IMG/VR virus record: IMGVR_UViG_3300023170_004809
Location: 1-36,600 of that record
Direction: 5' to 3' (one strand)
Source of the DNA: a virus
Length of the DNA stretch: 36,600 nt
Position 1 is the stretch's first letter; each line of letters starts with the position of its first letter. Below are positions 24,018-31,347 of this stretch, piece after piece. A program made the translations under genes and the position numbers. The notes under the pieces were generated by a model. It searched no databases. It was not told the DNA's origin and saw only the letters and a list, made by a program, of their open reading frames with translations.

Positions 24018-24588
24018 TTTTATTATAGGGGTTTGTGGGCATGCAAGAAGTGGAAAAGATACTTTTTGCGAACACGCTAAATCAATCCTGTCGAAAAAGA
24101 AGATTGGCGCTGCAAGAGCAGCGTTCGCAGATGAACTCAAGAAAGACTTGGATGATTTGTGTAGGCATAAGATAGGAATCAGTGCATTTACACAAGACTC
24201 AAAAGAGAAAGAAATAATTCGACCATTACTTGTTACATACGGTACGGAGGTCATAAGAAAAATGGATGAGAATTGGTGGATTAATAGGCTTGAAAAGACT
24301 CTCGGTGTTCATCAGTATATGAATATTATACCAATTGTCACCGACGTAAGGTATCCGAATGAAATGGAATGGATACAAAAAAAACACAATGGAGTTGTTG
24401 TATATATAACTAGAAAAGGAATAGGCCCCGCGAACTCCGAAGAAAAGAAAAACAATCCTATCTTGAAAAAAATGGCTGACTACAGAATGATGTGGCCAAC
24501 ATTCGGAGAGGATAACCTAGATGAAGGCGAGAGGTTCTCTAGGAAAATAGTGAACAAGATATTTAGAACAAAAATAAAATGTACTTGA
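24007..24588 (+). CDS. Deoxynucleoside monophosphate kinase
   Basis: Phosphorylates dNMPs to dNDPs for phage DNA synthesis, working with the reductase encoded at 11.3-13.7 kb. At 193 residues it has the P-loop GHARSGKDT at 11-19 and FADELKKDLDDL at about 39-50, a segment in which these kinases bind the nucleoside. YGTEVIRKMDENWWINRL is highly characteristic of the phage T4 gp1-like dNMP kinase group, as is VTDVRYPNEMEWI with its D-V-R-x-P-N-E motif. It overlaps the following sigma-like gene by ten bases, so the two are coupled. It is a little shorter than T4 gp1 (241 residues). Confidence 0.9.
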   Translation: MNTNFIIGVCGHARSGKDTFCEHAKSILSKKKIGAARAAFADELKKDLDDLCRHKIGISAFTQDSKEKEIIRPLLVTYGTEVIRKMDENWWINRLEKTLGVHQYMNIIPIVTDVRYPNEMEWIQKKHNGVVVYITRKGIGPANSEEKKNNPILKKMADYRMMWPTFGEDNLDEGERFSRKIVNKIFRTKIKCT

Positions 24589-25163
24589 GAGATTATGAAC
24601 TCGTTGGAAACATTCAAAAAGAGGTTAACATAGAAGCCTCACTGAAAGAACTTGTAAACAGACATAGCGGAATATTTTATGATATCATAAATAAATATGT
24701 TCCCCAGAATTCAGAGTTTTGCTGTAAGCACGATTTATTCGAAGATAGAGACCTGCATATTTACAACACTGCGCTAAAATTCAATCCAAGCAAAGGTACT
24801 AAGTTCTCAACCTTCTTAGGTAATGAGACTAAATGGCTTTGTTTAAATTCTTACAACAAGGCTAAAAGAAAACATTTTGAAACAAAAACGCCAGAAGAAT
24901 TAGATTTTCTTGACAAAATGGAAAATAATGATAATATTGATAAGAATTTAGTAAATGAAATCTACTTTATCATACAAAAACACCCAGATCCTCGAGTATC
25001 AAAAATATTCAAAATGAGATACAATGACGGACACAATTACAAACTTTTGCCATGGAAGAAAATTGCACCCGAAGTAAAATTAAGCATTCAAGGATGTATA
25101 AACATCCATGACAATGTTATCATAGATCTAAAAAATAAATTATTAAAGAAAGAGTTATTATGA
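24579..25163 (+). CDS. Sigma-factor-like protein
   Basis: A 194-residue protein resembling phage and extracytoplasmic sigma factors. DLFEDRDLHIYNTALKFNPSKGTKFSTFLGNETKWLC at about 51-87 is region 2: the A-x-x-K-F-x-P-x-K-G-x-K-F-S-T-x-x pattern is the core RNA polymerase-binding and -10-recognition helix pair. PRVSKIFKMRYNDGHNYKLLPWKKIA (about 139-165) with the following helix is like region 4, which binds the -35 region. It could direct host polymerase to phage late genes, as T4 gp55 does. The motif read is clear; the promoter it recognises is unknown. It overlaps both the kinase gene before it and the SSB gene after it. Confidence 0.75.
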   Translation: MYLRDYELVGNIQKEVNIEASLKELVNRHSGIFYDIINKYVPQNSEFCCKHDLFEDRDLHIYNTALKFNPSKGTKFSTFLGNETKWLCLNSYNKAKRKHFETKTPEELDFLDKMENNDNIDKNLVNEIYFIIQKHPDPRVSKIFKMRYNDGHNYKLLPWKKIAPEVKLSIQGCINIHDNVIIDLKNKLLKKELL

Positions 25164-25573
25164 ATCATATAGTAGTATCAGGAAGATTGACTAAAGACCC
25201 AGAATGCAAAGAGTTCGACGAAGGAAAGGCTGTTTGCGATTTTACCATTGCGATTAACGGCTATAAAAAAGAAGACACGATGTATGTTAAAGTCAAAGCT
25301 TGGGATGGCAGGGCAAGAAGTTGCGCCAAATTCACCAAGAAGGGAAGTCTTGTAAATGTTTGCGGAGCACTCAGAGAGAATTCTTGGAAAAATAAAGAGG
25401 GTCAACAAAGAAAAGAATTTTATATTCTTGCATCAGATATAGAGTTTGTTCAAAAACCACAAGAACAACAAAGTCAACCTCCCAAAAAGAGCGTTGAGAA
25501 AGTGGATAAAGAGCCTGCGCCAGTCAAGGTAGAAGAGGTTTCTGAAGAAGAGCTTGAAGAAGTCCCATTTTAA
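25160..25573 (+). CDS. ssb: Single-stranded DNA-binding protein
   Basis: Coats single-stranded DNA during replication. The OB-fold spans residues 1-105: NHIVVSGRLTKDPECKEF opens it, CDFTIAINGYKKEDTMYVKVKAWDGRA holds the conserved W/F residues, and GSLVNVCGALRENSWKNKEGQ the later strands. The tail from about 105 is Gln, Pro, Lys and Glu rich, and it ends in EEVSEEELEEVPF, an acidic tip like the D-D-x-x-P-F end of bacterial SSBs that recruits partner proteins. Length 137 is normal. It overlaps both neighbours by 1-4 bases within the same rightward transcript. Confidence 0.93.
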   Translation: MNHIVVSGRLTKDPECKEFDEGKAVCDFTIAINGYKKEDTMYVKVKAWDGRARSCAKFTKKGSLVNVCGALRENSWKNKEGQQRKEFYILASDIEFVQKPQEQQSQPPKKSVEKVDKEPAPVKVEEVSEEELEEVPF

Positions 25574-26658
25574 TGGATACTCTAATATTTAAATGCCCAG
25601 TTAACTCTGTCTCTTTTGGTAACGTTTCCCTTAATCTTTTAAGGGAAATGTTTAACAGAGATATGGTTGTCGCACATTTTCCCATAGGGAATGTCGATGC
25701 ATCTGTTTACGATAAGCTCCCAAATGACTTAAAAGAATGGCTTCAAAATTCCATTAATAATAGATTTAAGTTATTAAAGAAGGATCTTCCTACTCTTCAG
25801 TTATGGCACATTAACGGAAGTGAAAACAGGATTACTCCTAAACATCACTTAATAACCTTTTACGAGCTTGACGAACCAACTGATACAGAAAAAAATATCG
25901 TTGATATACATGACAGCGTTATGTTTAGCAGTGAGTATTCAGCAAAAGCATTTAAATCAATAGGATGCAAAAACGTTTCTCACATCCCAATTGGATTTGA
26001 TCCCGATTTCCATAAAACAGGAAAAGAATATCTTCAAGACAAAGTTCATTTTGGATTGATGGGTAAATTTGAGAAGCGAAAACATACAGGAAAAATATTA
26101 AGGCTCTGGGCAGAGAAATATGGTAATAATTATAATTATCAATTATCTTGCTGTATCAATAACGGATTTATTAAACCTGAACAACTAAATCAATTTATTC
26201 ACCAAGCACTAGAAGGAAAGCAATACGGAAATATTAATTTCTTACCTTTTCTAAAAACTAATTCAGAAGTCAATGAGTTCATGAATGCTATAGATATTGA
26301 TTTAACTGGCTTAAGTGGTGCAGAAGGCTGGAATCTTCCTGCTTTTAATGCTACAGCATTGGGTAAATGGAGTATCGTTCTAAACGCCACATCCCATAAA
26401 GATTGGGCAAATGAAAAAAACTCGATATTAGTTGAGCCATCTGGTAAGACGCCAGCCTATGATGGCATATTCTTTCAAGAAGGAGCCCCCTTCAATCAAG
26501 GAAATATACACACTTTCAATGATGAAGAAGTTGTTTCAAAAATGGAAGAAGCGGAATCAAAATGTAAAAAAGAAAATGTAGAAGGCATTAAATTACAAGA
26601 AAAATTTTCTTACTCAAATATGCTAGATTGTGTAATAAAAAATATTGAAAATAATTAA
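25573..26658 (+). CDS. GT4-like glycosyltransferase
   Basis: A 361-residue GT-B enzyme. The N-terminal half contains a VMFSSEYSAKAFKSIG (about 116-131) inter-domain segment and HIPIGFDPDFH at about 137-147, where GT4 proteins carry the P-x-G-x-d motif that starts the second domain. The next part (VHFGLMGKFEKRKH) is the usual G-x-f-x-x-R/K-K motif that binds the donor phosphates, and GAEGWNLPAFNATALGKWSIVLNA holds the E-G-x-x-x-P-x-x-E/N-A motif, with Asn where the second Glu is common. It is oddly placed among replication genes, on the strand opposite to the main sugar cassette. It overlaps the SSB stop by one base. Confidence 0.85.
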   Translation: MDTLIFKCPVNSVSFGNVSLNLLREMFNRDMVVAHFPIGNVDASVYDKLPNDLKEWLQNSINNRFKLLKKDLPTLQLWHINGSENRITPKHHLITFYELDEPTDTEKNIVDIHDSVMFSSEYSAKAFKSIGCKNVSHIPIGFDPDFHKTGKEYLQDKVHFGLMGKFEKRKHTGKILRLWAEKYGNNYNYQLSCCINNGFIKPEQLNQFIHQALEGKQYGNINFLPFLKTNSEVNEFMNAIDIDLTGLSGAEGWNLPAFNATALGKWSIVLNATSHKDWANEKNSILVEPSGKTPAYDGIFFQEGAPFNQGNIHTFNDEEVVSKMEEAESKCKKENVEGIKLQEKFSYSNMLDCVIKNIENN

Positions 26659-26672
26659 TTTAATTATATTAT
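26645..26672 (+). promoter_or_regulatory. Promoter with start at the ATG of the 63-residue gene
   Basis: TTGAAA (26645-26650), 16 bases, TATTAT (26667-26672), six bases and the ATG at 26679. It overlaps the end of the glycosyltransferase gene. No ribosome-binding sequence is present, so a leaderless transcript is predicted. Confidence 0.5.
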
Positions 26673-26678
26673 ATTGAA

Positions 26679-26870
26679 ATGAAAAAAGATATTAAATTCG
26701 AAGACGGCAAGGCTATTCTCTGCTGTGGTAGTAAAAAGTGCCCCATGCTTCATAAAAATGAAGATGGAATGATCGAAATCCAAGACGATTTTGGCGGAAA
26801 GATTACCATTAGAGAAGACCAAGCTAATCTCATTAATCAAGCAATTAAAGAGATTAACAAGAAAAAGTGA
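26679..26870 (+). CDS. Small Cys-rich protein, 63 residues
   Basis: An unrecognised short protein. ILCCGSKKCPMLH at 13-25 gives three Cys and one His, which could bind a metal or iron-sulfur cluster, and the middle (DDFGGKITI) looks like a beta hairpin. The end is Lys-rich (KEINKKK). It seems to have its own promoter directly before the ATG. The next gene starts at GTG 26867, overlapping its TGA stop as GTGA. Function unknown. Confidence 0.65.
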   Translation: MKKDIKFEDGKAILCCGSKKCPMLHKNEDGMIEIQDDFGGKITIREDQANLINQAIKEINKKK

Positions 26871-27175
26871 CAACAGCCCTGCTGTTGTTGTCATGCGTAG
26901 GTTTTACTTTCATACTAAAGTACGGATCTATACTTAATTGGATTCGCTCTTTTTTATGTAAAGTAAAATTCTTTAATGACCTTTTTAAATGTTCGCTATG
27001 CTTAGGCTTTTGGTCTGGCTTAGCTCATTCAGTATTTTTATATCATTTCAAATGGAATGATATCTACTTTCTTCTTCCTCTAGTATCTTCTTGTGTTTGC
27101 TGGTTTGCTGATTGCATAATAACAAACTTACAGACAATAGAAATATTAATGGATAAAAAAATAGAAAAAGAATAA
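26867..27175 (+). CDS. Small membrane protein with CxxCxGFW motif (DUF1360-like)
   Basis: A 102-residue inner-membrane protein with about three predicted spans: 3-22, about 41-62 and 65-88. FKCSLCLGFWSGL after the first span is the C-x-x-C-x-G-x-W/F-x-G pattern I associate with DUF1360 proteins, which are common in bacteria and phages and have no known role. The GTG start at 26867 overlaps the upstream stop as GTGA, which supports the non-ATG start. A role in lysis or membrane change during infection is possible but unsupported. Confidence 0.7.
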   Translation: MTTALLLLSCVGFTFILKYGSILNWIRSFLCKVKFFNDLFKCSLCLGFWSGLAHSVFLYHFKWNDIYFLLPLVSSCVCWFADCIITNLQTIEILMDKKIEKE

Positions 27176-27516
27176 TGCCCATTTACGTATATCAAAATCC
27201 AAACACCGAAGAATATATAGAAGTATTCCAAGGAATGAATGACGAACATAAATATGTTGATGAATCAGGTCTGGAGTGGAAAAGGGTTTTTATTGCTCCA
27301 AATGCGGCTATAGATCTTGACGCAAATCCTTTTGACAAGCAAAGTTTTATAGACAAAACTAGTAATGCAGGGACAATGGGAGATCTCTGGGACAGAAGCA
27401 AAGAAATGAGTGCCAAAAGAGCCGCTCAATGCGGAGGGGTAGATCCTTACAAAAAGCAGTATTTTAAGGACTACTCAAGTAAAAGAAAAGGCGCTAAGCA
27501 CCATTTGGATAATTAA
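27175..27516 (+). CDS. FmdB-like small protein without its Cys residues
   Basis: A 113-residue protein. Its N-terminus MPIYVYQNPNTEEYIEVFQG matches the MPIYEY...E-E-x-x-x-S/G-x-x-x pattern of FmdB-family zinc ribbons, but the Cys pairs that normally bind zinc are absent (only one Cys, near residue 88). It keeps the strand pattern and the later VFIAPNAAIDLDA, which resembles FmdB regions before the ribbon ends. The C-terminus is Lys-rich. It may be a phage derivative with a structural role. It ends four bases inside the convergent fibre gene. Function unknown. Confidence 0.65.
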   Translation: MPIYVYQNPNTEEYIEVFQGMNDEHKYVDESGLEWKRVFIAPNAAIDLDANPFDKQSFIDKTSNAGTMGDLWDRSKEMSAKRAAQCGGVDPYKKQYFKDYSSKRKGAKHHLDN

Positions 27517-28850
27517 TGTAGCAAGGACCAGATTCCTGTATATCCTGCAAATTTTCCAGAATCAGTATTGTAAATCAACATGCCCTCTACTGGGCTAGAA
27601 ATCGCATTCATTTGAGCGGTTGTCATTCTAGGCATAATTGGAGCACTGACCGTTGTAGATAAATCTAATATCCCTTCTGGGGCAGAAGTTCCAATACCCA
27701 ATCTATCATTTCCAGTATCATAAACAAAACTATTTTTAGAGCAAATTATCCCGGCAGAACCAACCGCTTCTTCAAAAAGTGTTATTCCGCTAACATTAAC
27801 TGTTTTATTGTTCTTTACATCCCCACCACCTAATTTAGGATTTCCGGGCTGTACTAAAATAGTACCTTGATTACTATGATTTCTAATTACATGGCCAACT
27901 GAAACTTGATAGTTTGGTGAAGTTGGTTTGACTCCAGTAACAGCCCCAGATTCTATAGCGAGAAAAACTTCATCTCCAGCAGAAAAAGTTGCCGTATCCA
28001 AACCCCTCACAATCCCATAAGTAGTTATATATCCAAAGTCATTATTGGCTATATCATGAGTTGCTAATCCTATAACCTGAGAATTATCTTCTGAATCAGC
28101 AGAAGCTAAAGTAATTGTTGGTCCCTCTAGTCCAATCGCTCCATTTATTCTTACTGCTTGTCCATTATTTATAGTGCTACCAATAGTATTTTTAGCTCTT
28201 ACATATTCTTCTTGACCAATTTGTAAAGTGATATCAGCTTCGTCGTTATACATTGCTAATGATTTATTGGTATCATCATAAAAAAGTCTTCCTTCTTTAT
28301 GGGCTTGATTAGCGCCAACACCAACAGTAAAATCAATTGCATCAAAATCTCCGGTCAGAGTCTCTAATTTAACTCCGCTTCCATTTACAGTTAGTCCTCC
28401 AGTAAAACTACCGCTTCCAAAAGCTAAGTTCTCCCCAGTAACAAAATAAAAATTCCCAGTTCCCCCAGAAATTGTTCCGTTTTCTACAATTAGATTACTA
28501 TTATTTTTTACGTTAACTTGGTCTTCAAGATTTATTTGTCCGCCACTTACTTGAAGAGCACCCACTGGTGCGGCAGTAGAGTTTCTTGGAGCGCTTATTG
28601 GATAACCTATTTTTACAGCACTAGCAAAAACATTATTTGGAGTATAAATGTTGCTTGGGTCAACTAAAATTCCCTGCGCACCAGAGAAATCGGCGTTGCC
28701 CGCAAAGTATTTCCATCCACTTAAATTAAATGATCCACTGGCAAGCGAATTCACATTTCCTGTCACTTCAGTAATTTGACCCTGTAAATCACCAGATAAA
28801 TTATCAAATGTTTCCTCTAGATTATCTATTTGTTTAAATTTTATCCCCAT
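27513..28850 (-). CDS. Tail-fibre-type protein, 445 residues
   Basis: A virion-type protein lying alone on the minus strand. The N-terminal LSGDLQGQITEVTGNVNSLASG (about 19-40) is a coiled-coil-like stretch typical of trimeric fibres. The body is beta-rich with Gly, Asn, Ser and Thr. The C-terminus has LGIGTSAPEGILDLSTTVSA followed by PRMTTAQMNAISSPVEGMLI and YNTDSGKFAGYTGIWSLL (about 388-444), a well-known phage fibre end. Its start has AAAGGA two bases before the ATG. It is convergent with the FmdB-like gene and divergent from the next rightward gene. Likely involved in host binding. Confidence 0.8.
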   Translation of the reverse strand: MGIKFKQIDNLEETFDNLSGDLQGQITEVTGNVNSLASGSFNLSGWKYFAGNADFSGAQGILVDPSNIYTPNNVFASAVKIGYPISAPRNSTAAPVGALQVSGGQINLEDQVNVKNNSNLIVENGTISGGTGNFYFVTGENLAFGSGSFTGGLTVNGSGVKLETLTGDFDAIDFTVGVGANQAHKEGRLFYDDTNKSLAMYNDEADITLQIGQEEYVRAKNTIGSTINNGQAVRINGAIGLEGPTITLASADSEDNSQVIGLATHDIANNDFGYITTYGIVRGLDTATFSAGDEVFLAIESGAVTGVKPTSPNYQVSVGHVIRNHSNQGTILVQPGNPKLGGGDVKNNKTVNVSGITLFEEAVGSAGIICSKNSFVYDTGNDRLGIGTSAPEGILDLSTTVSAPIMPRMTTAQMNAISSPVEGMLIYNTDSGKFAGYTGIWSLLH

Positions 28851-28887
28851 ATCCTTTATTCCTTAAATAAAATATACACTTTTTTCA

Positions 28888-28916
28888 TTGAAAATATCTT
28901 CAATATATACTATTAT
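28888..28916 (+). promoter_or_regulatory. Promoter with start at the ATG at 28923
   Basis: TTGAAA (28888-28893), 17 bases, TATTAT (28911-28916), then six bases and the ATG. The predicted start is the A of the ATG. No ribosome-binding sequence is present. Confidence 0.55.
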
Positions 28917-28922
28917 CCGAAA

Positions 28923-29474
28923 ATGAGTATTTCTATATATAAACCAAATTCCAAGAACTCAGGGTCTGGGTTCTCTTTTCAAATCGGCATATCAAAAAAT
29001 CAAGAGCCAGCACTTTTTGTCAAATCAATATTGCAAGCCAACTGGGATTCAAATAAAAAACAAGGATCCTTTAAAGAGAATCTTGATAACCCTGAAAAAA
29101 ATATTACAGTTAAGTTCTCCGAATATGAAGTTGGTCATATTATTCACGCAATGAGAACGAGATGTACATATACTACTTATCATTCTTACGAAAGCGATAG
29201 GACTAATATTAAGTTCATGCCTTGGGATAAAAAAGCCAAGAAGTCAATGAAGACAGAAGATGGTGAATGGAAAGATCATTGGGTTGAAGTTCCAGCGTTT
29301 AGTATTTCTTTTGTCAGAAACGGTAATCAAAACTTCGTAATTGGATTGGAACCCGGAGAGACTGAAACTGTCATTGAATTTTTACGCTTTTACCTTAAAA
29401 CTCTTTTTTCTCATAGATTTGACAAGCAAATTTTAGACATCAAGAAAGCAAAAGAACGACGAGGAAATGCGTAA
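28923..29474 (+). CDS. Unknown protein, 183 residues
   Basis: I do not recognise a family. The start is placed at ATG 28923 because a promoter-like pair ends six bases before it; a start at 28830 would place 31 residues on promoter DNA. The sequence is a mixed alpha/beta protein with many aromatic and charged residues: FKENLDNPEKNITVKFSEYEVGHI (about 51-74) and a region of Tyr/Thr/His (RTRCTYTTYHSYESDRTNIKF). The C-terminal helix KQILDIKKAKERRG is basic. It overlaps the glycosyltransferase downstream by eight bases. It may be a DNA- or RNA-binding protein, but I cannot support that beyond its basic ends. Confidence 0.65.
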   Translation: MSISIYKPNSKNSGSGFSFQIGISKNQEPALFVKSILQANWDSNKKQGSFKENLDNPEKNITVKFSEYEVGHIIHAMRTRCTYTTYHSYESDRTNIKFMPWDKKAKKSMKTEDGEWKDHWVEVPAFSISFVRNGNQNFVIGLEPGETETVIEFLRFYLKTLFSHRFDKQILDIKKAKERRGNA

Positions 29475-31347
29475 GAAAAAAATAGTATTCCATAGTAATC
29501 ACTCAAAAGCTTTTACTGGATTTGGTAAAAACGCCAAAAACATTCTACTGCATCTTCATAAGACGGGGAAGTATGATATTGTAGAATTCGCTAACGGTTT
29601 CCAGTGGAGCCATCCAAAAATGAAGCACATGCCTTGGAAAGCATACGGTTCCTTGCCTGACGATCCTGCATTAATTGAAAAACTAAATAGAGATCCACAG
29701 CTAGGTAGAGCTGCTGGTTATGGAGCTAATATGATCGATAAAATCATAGAGCAAGAAAAGCCTGATTTGTATATTGGAGCAGAGGACATATGGGCTTTCA
29801 ACGGATATACGGATAAAGATTGGTGGAACAAAACGAATTGTATGATTTGGACCACCCTTGATAGCCTACCGCTTCTACCAGACGCAGTAAATAAAGCTCC
29901 AGAAATTAAGAATTACTATGTATGGGCTTCTTTTGCAGAAAAGCGGATGCACGAACTTGGCCATAAACACGTAAAAACTCTTCACGGATCTATAGATTGT
30001 TCGACTTTCTATAAGCTCGATAAAGAAAACAAAACTCAATTAAGATTATATCATAATATTCATCCTAATTCCTATGTGATAGGTTTTGTATTTAGAAATC
30101 AATTAAGGAAAAGTGTCCCTAATATCTTAGAAGGGTTCAAGATGTTTATTCATCAAGAACCAAATTCTAATGCGCGATTACTTCTTCATACTCATTGGTC
30201 AGAAGGTTGGGATATAATGAGAATGATACAAGAAAAGGGGATTGACCCTAATTTAATACTAACCACTTACTTTTGTCATAATTGCAACTCTTATGAAGTA
30301 AGACCTTTTAGCGGACAAGAACAACAATGCAAGGTTTGTGGAGAGAAAAAGCTTAATACCACTAATACTACTCACGGAGTTAATGAGCAGCAGCTCAATG
30401 AAGTATATAATCTAATGGATGTTTATTGTCATCCATTCACCTCTGGTGGACAAGAAATTCCAATACAAGAAGCGAAGCTAACCGAACTCATTACCCTCGT
30501 AACTGATTACAGTTGCGGAACTGATAGTTGCACACCTCAAAGCGGCGGCATTCCATTAGAATGGGCTGAATACCGAGAGCCCGGAACTCAATTTATAAAA
30601 GCTAGCACATACCCGTCAAGCATTTCCAAAAACCTTAAAAAGGTTTACAAAATGAAACCAGACAAACGCGCTCAACAAGGAAAAAAAGCAAGGCAGTATG
30701 TTCTTGATAACTATGACACCTCAGTCATCGGAAAAAAACTTGAATCAATTATAGATGAAATGCCAGATTTAAATTGGGATTTCGATTTTTCCTTCAAAGA
30801 AAGAGATCCTAATTATAACCCACCAAATATCGAAAGCGATAGCGATTGGATTATTGATTTATATAAAAACATTTTGATTCAAGACGTTGACGAAAGAGAT
30901 GAAGGTCATCAGCATTGGATGCATAGGCTCAAAACTGATATGAATAGACAGCAAGTTCTGGAATATTTTAAGTCAGTAGCATTAAAAGAAAACCGAGAAA
31001 ATATAAAAATCAATTTTGAAGACCTGTTCGAGCAAAACAAAAAAAAGAAAGCCTTAATGATATCCTCTGCTGATGCCGCATTGGTTTTTTCGGCAACTTC
31101 TTTATTCGAATCTTTTCATGAAGTTTATAAAAATACTGATTTGTATTTTGCATGCCACCCGCAATTTAAAGATATTTTAAATGGAAACCCGCATGTTAAA
31201 AAGGTTCTTCAATACCAACCAGAAATGGAAGACGAATTCCTAATGATAGGCAGGGGTTCACATAAAGGTTATGTTGATTATTATATAAATCTCAATAATT
31301 CTCATTTAAAAAATATAAGCGCTAAAAAACATTATGAATTTCGTTGA
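29467..31347 (+). CDS. GT4 glycosyltransferase with zinc-ribbon insert, DUF4214 and partial GT9 domain
   Basis: A 626-residue multidomain protein. Residues 1-440 are a GT-B enzyme of GT4 type: HSNHSKAFTGFGKNAKN at the start, VIGFVFRNQLRKSVPNILEGF near 205, and PFTSGGQEIPIQEAKLT near 325 with a conserved Glu. A Cys-x-x-Cys pair at C270 and C273 and another at about C289 and C292 form a zinc-ribbon-like insert. Residues about 460-509 (DLYKNILIQDVDERDEGHQHW) match DUF4214. From about 525 a GT9-like heptosyltransferase N-terminal domain begins (ALMISSADAALVFSATSLFE). It breaks off at a TGA while the next frame continues the domain. A multi-step glycan-building role is likely. It overlaps the next gene by 14 bases. 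Confidence 0.8.
   Translation: MRKKKIVFHSNHSKAFTGFGKNAKNILLHLHKTGKYDIVEFANGFQWSHPKMKHMPWKAYGSLPDDPALIEKLNRDPQLGRAAGYGANMIDKIIEQEKPDLYIGAEDIWAFNGYTDKDWWNKTNCMIWTTLDSLPLLPDAVNKAPEIKNYYVWASFAEKRMHELGHKHVKTLHGSIDCSTFYKLDKENKTQLRLYHNIHPNSYVIGFVFRNQLRKSVPNILEGFKMFIHQEPNSNARLLLHTHWSEGWDIMRMIQEKGIDPNLILTTYFCHNCNSYEVRPFSGQEQQCKVCGEKKLNTTNTTHGVNEQQLNEVYNLMDVYCHPFTSGGQEIPIQEAKLTELITLVTDYSCGTDSCTPQSGGIPLEWAEYREPGTQFIKASTYPSSISKNLKKVYKMKPDKRAQQGKKARQYVLDNYDTSVIGKKLESIIDEMPDLNWDFDFSFKERDPNYNPPNIESDSDWIIDLYKNILIQDVDERDEGHQHWMHRLKTDMNRQQVLEYFKSVALKENRENIKINFEDLFEQNKKKKALMISSADAALVFSATSLFESFHEVYKNTDLYFACHPQFKDILNGNPHVKKVLQYQPEMEDEFLMIGRGSHKGYVDYYINLNNSHLKNISAKKHYEFR

Noticed and set aside
28830-28922. Upstream start adding 31 residues to the gene at 28923
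   Set aside because: The added part overlaps the start of the divergent fibre gene and covers a -35/-10 pair; its composition is unlike the rest of the protein.
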